Origin: Gammaproteobacteria bacterium LSUCC0112
GTDB taxonomy: Bacteria > Pseudomonadota > Gammaproteobacteria > Pseudomonadales > Pseudohongiellaceae
Length of the DNA stretch: 45,278 bases
Direction of reading: 5' to 3'
Assembly: GCA_004535785.1 (NCBI GenBank)
Contig: SPIB01000004.1
Coordinates: forward strand, 270,183 to 315,460
Shown here: piece by piece, positions 44,201-45,278 of the stretch
Layout of the letters: each line of letters opens with the position of its first letter
How positions within the stretch are numbered: the stretch's first letter is position 1
Notes under the pieces: model-generated
The model's database searches: none
Told to the model about the DNA's origin: nothing
What the model saw: the letters and a program-made list of their open reading frames with translations, nothing else
Made by a program: the position numbers and the translations under genes

Positions 44201-45278
44201 AGCGTGAACAACAGCAATACAACGGTGCAGGGACTCAAGCCGGGTGATACACCACTGCAGGACGAATTCACCTACCAAATCAGCGATGCTGCCGGCGCTA
44301 CCACGACTGCCAAACTCACCATCAGCGTGAAAGGCTCTGATGATGCGCCAGTCAACACGATCCCAGCGTCACTGAGCACCACGCAAGGTGCAACGCTGGC
44401 GATCAACAGCACTAACACCATCAGCGTCAATGATATTGACGGCAATCTGTCCACGGTCACTTTGTCGGTGGAAAACGGGGTATTGTCCGTCACCGCCGGC
44501 GGCAGCGACCAGGCGACGATTGCAGCCGGCGCCTCCGGAACATCAACCTTCAAGCTCAGCGGGACGCAAGCGCAGATCAATGCTGCGTTGGCGACGTTGA
44601 CGTACACGCCAAATCCAGATTTCTATGGCACGGATTACCTGAACGTCTACAGCCTTGATGGTAATAATTTGTTTGATCTGGATACGGTGGAGATTACGGT
44701 TGCTGAGGTGGCTTTAACCGTCACCAGCCCGAGCGTCAACGAAGCGAGTGCGCATGCGGTCTTTACAGTAGATGGCACACTGGGCCAAAGCGTAACCTTG
44801 GCACTGGGCACGGGAACAGCTACAGCTGCAACCGACTACACTGCCTCAATGGAAGTCTCCACTGATGGTGGTCAGAACTGGACCTCTTACACGTCCGGAA
44901 ACGTTGTTTTAAACGGCACAAACGGTACATTGTTGGTACGCGTGCCTTTGATTAACGATGACCTTTTTGAGGGATCGGAGACATTTACCCTCACTGCCAC
45001 ACCGGCGTTCGGATCAAACGCAACAGCTGGGTCAGGGTCTGGCGTGACGGGTACGGCCACCATCAAAGATGATGGCACCGGCAGCGGTGGCACCGACAAC
45101 GATACCCCAACGTTGTCTGTGAGCAGTCCCACGGTGGCAGAAGGCAGCAGCGCCGTCTTCACCGTCAGCCTCAGCAAAGCCTCATCAACAGCAGTCAGCT
45201 TTACACCAGCACTGAGCAGTGGCACCGCAACACTGGGCACAGATACCGCAGCAGCAAGCACCCTGGAGGTGTCCACTG
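41201..45278 (+). CDS. Giant DUF4347/VCBS/Calx-beta adhesin, C-terminus beyond window edge
   Basis: Open for 1359 codons to the right edge. The start is GTG 41201, after GAGGG; a TGA lies three codons before it and no better start exists. Residues 10-150 form a DUF4347 domain (LHIVAHGYE with His65, LWSCHVGAD with Cys103, LARLTGARVLASDG). Then come four VCBS-like repeats, each with a YGTL...G.Y.Y core and ending in NDxP (about residues 360-485, 650-790, 790-920, 920-1045), a cadherin-like repeat (QINAALATLTYTPNPDFYGT) and two Calx-beta units near the edge (SVNEAS and TVAEGSS). No signal peptide, so a type I secretion route via a C-terminal signal outside the window is likely. The role is cell-surface adhesion or biofilm. 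Confidence 0.9.
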   Translation, partial: MDISCAQDFYGFSAVFFDGSDQSISALAEQSLFNAYDLTAYSNPLDVITDTIRGKQTNRLHIVAHGYENTIVVGTTLITPEFLESHVDLLASWHVVEICLWSCHVGADSELVQTLARLTGARVLASDGPLGRVGNRSHWKLDGHVGDDYLPFAAQAAESWPHQLAALLFSVSAFLAEDARGAAGAGKANVEDNLLKLLAPVNQAESAVKFLFMSDPEIDPIYSGNNVRGTLYAINASNQVVGSYFGEVSRLVKTGANVEAATLYVYPDPANPSATGTPSTTILINFGLGRSFATGNEVRTSSDPVDSALNKLLGAPQAPTASADTDTAYEQGGAANATSDAGDGDPAHPNASGNTLSNDTGGITTYSIVSNALVISTTNGLTVTQVTSQLSGATGSPAANSTSTSNGLVVAGLYGTLTIGQNGSYVYDVDDTNSAVQALRLSSNTLTETFNYTLSNAKGLLDTDTLSITIKGINDHPDANNDYNYAKESIESLSEDQYAVTDKLGRKATGNVLDNDTDVDRNSEEEFVVGVTITGSATGTSQGVVTYTANMTTPGHSSISVSDIYYVYSLSSDGLTATPLFHVGSSTTRVTVASRDGSGANFKLTFSDSASLRSVTDFIISTDTTNPLTSGGRDYIGTITAAEAPSSTTVAVSGQTGNIAVGMTVSNTGLDTAPTVSELNYFDGVLTSVTLSAAVAVNNASLGFSATGTLGSNLQGQYGVLVLSADGSYTYTPTANNPGLSQGQTVTEVFNYTMRDAAGSSNVSSRDSATLTISVQGTGTDDPVAINDSVSGLTAAVETGVSAGRTATGNLLTNDLETNSASGPVSTTVKAARSIDSTTETTVNSSGSISLNGLYGSLAVSADGNWTYTPDNSNTTVNALNSSQTLVDKFYYRVGNTLGTGTSAATLSVEIKGANDAPVAQNDAAVAVEDQVNPSGSVLLNDSDVDNADTRTVINAQAGTSTSFDSADAVSVSSTSSSNGKSIVGTYGTLVLGADGTYTYSVNNSNTTVQGLKPGDTPLQDEFTYQISDAAGATTTAKLTISVKGSDDAPVNTIPASLSTTQGATLAINSTNTISVNDIDGNLSTVTLSVENGVLSVTAGGSDQATIAAGASGTSTFKLSGTQAQINAALATLTYTPNPDFYGTDYLNVYSLDGNNLFDLDTVEITVAEVALTVTSPSVNEASAHAVFTVDGTLGQSVTLALGTGTATAATDYTASMEVSTDGGQNWTSYTSGNVVLNGTNGTLLVRVPLINDDLFEGSETFTLTATPAFGSNATAGSGSGVTGTATIKDDGTGSGGTDNDTPTLSVSSPTVAEGSSAVFTVSLSKASSTAVSFTPALSSGTATLGTDTAAASTLEVST

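Noticed and set aside
41201-45278. CRISPR or tandem DNA repeat in the adhesin gene
   Set aside because: The repeats are seen at protein level only; the DNA of the VCBS units has diverged and there are no short regular repeats with spacers.

Overview
The window reads as chromosome of a free-living Gram-negative gammaproteobacterium, probably marine. The reasons are a complete set of Gsp type II secretion genes, a TonB-dependent receptor, a QseBC/PmrAB-like two-component pair, a DUF6701 (MshQ-like) protein, a giant VCBS/Calx-beta adhesin and a PQQ quinohaemoprotein dehydrogenase. No tRNA, rRNA, CRISPR array, insertion sequence or prophage gene was seen. Coding density is high, and most genes sit in tightly overlapping minus-strand strings. 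The species cannot be fixed from the sequence.

Left part (1-8100): a Fic-family protein that runs off the left edge; a 375-bp gap with a direct repeat and a large imperfect palindrome; a PQQ-dependent dehydrogenase with a C-terminal cytochrome c domain and a lipobox; a SIMPL-domain exported protein; and, on the plus strand, the pxpB-pxpC-pxpA 5-oxoprolinase operon.

Middle-left (7307-16060): nine minus-strand genes with small gaps or overlaps. In transcription order they are a thermostable-hemolysin/GNAT-like protein, an AMP-forming ligase, a haem-oxygenase-like diiron oxidase candidate, an SDR, a TPR protein, a response regulator, a sensor kinase, a cupredoxin-like protein and an FTR1 iron permease. 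This looks like an uncharacterised small-molecule or lipid pathway linked to its own two-component system and iron import. A PmrA/QseB-like box lies 52 bp upstream of the first gene. A cytochrome b561-type gene precedes the string.

Middle-right (16143-32491): a type II secretion locus, gspC to gspN, preceded by a TonB-dependent receptor whose end overlaps gspC, and by a beta-helix lipoprotein with Asp at position +2. Two arrays of 11-bp-phased TGTCAT-like units, each with a 14/18 match to the Pho box, lie upstream of the lipoprotein and of gspD. The proposal is a PhoB-controlled machine in which the secretion system places the lipoprotein on the surface to feed the TonB receptor.

Right part (32809-45278): a persulfide dioxygenase-rhodanese fusion; a DUF6701 protein with a bactofilin-like repeat region; a split phosphorelay (hybrid kinase, Hpt protein, receiver-degenerate EAL protein); and the first 1359 codons of a giant adhesin starting with DUF4347. 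A 16-bp dyad, WTACAWAYTTGTACAR, recurs upstream of the DUF6701 gene, the hybrid kinase and the adhesin, and may tie them into one surface-attachment regulon.
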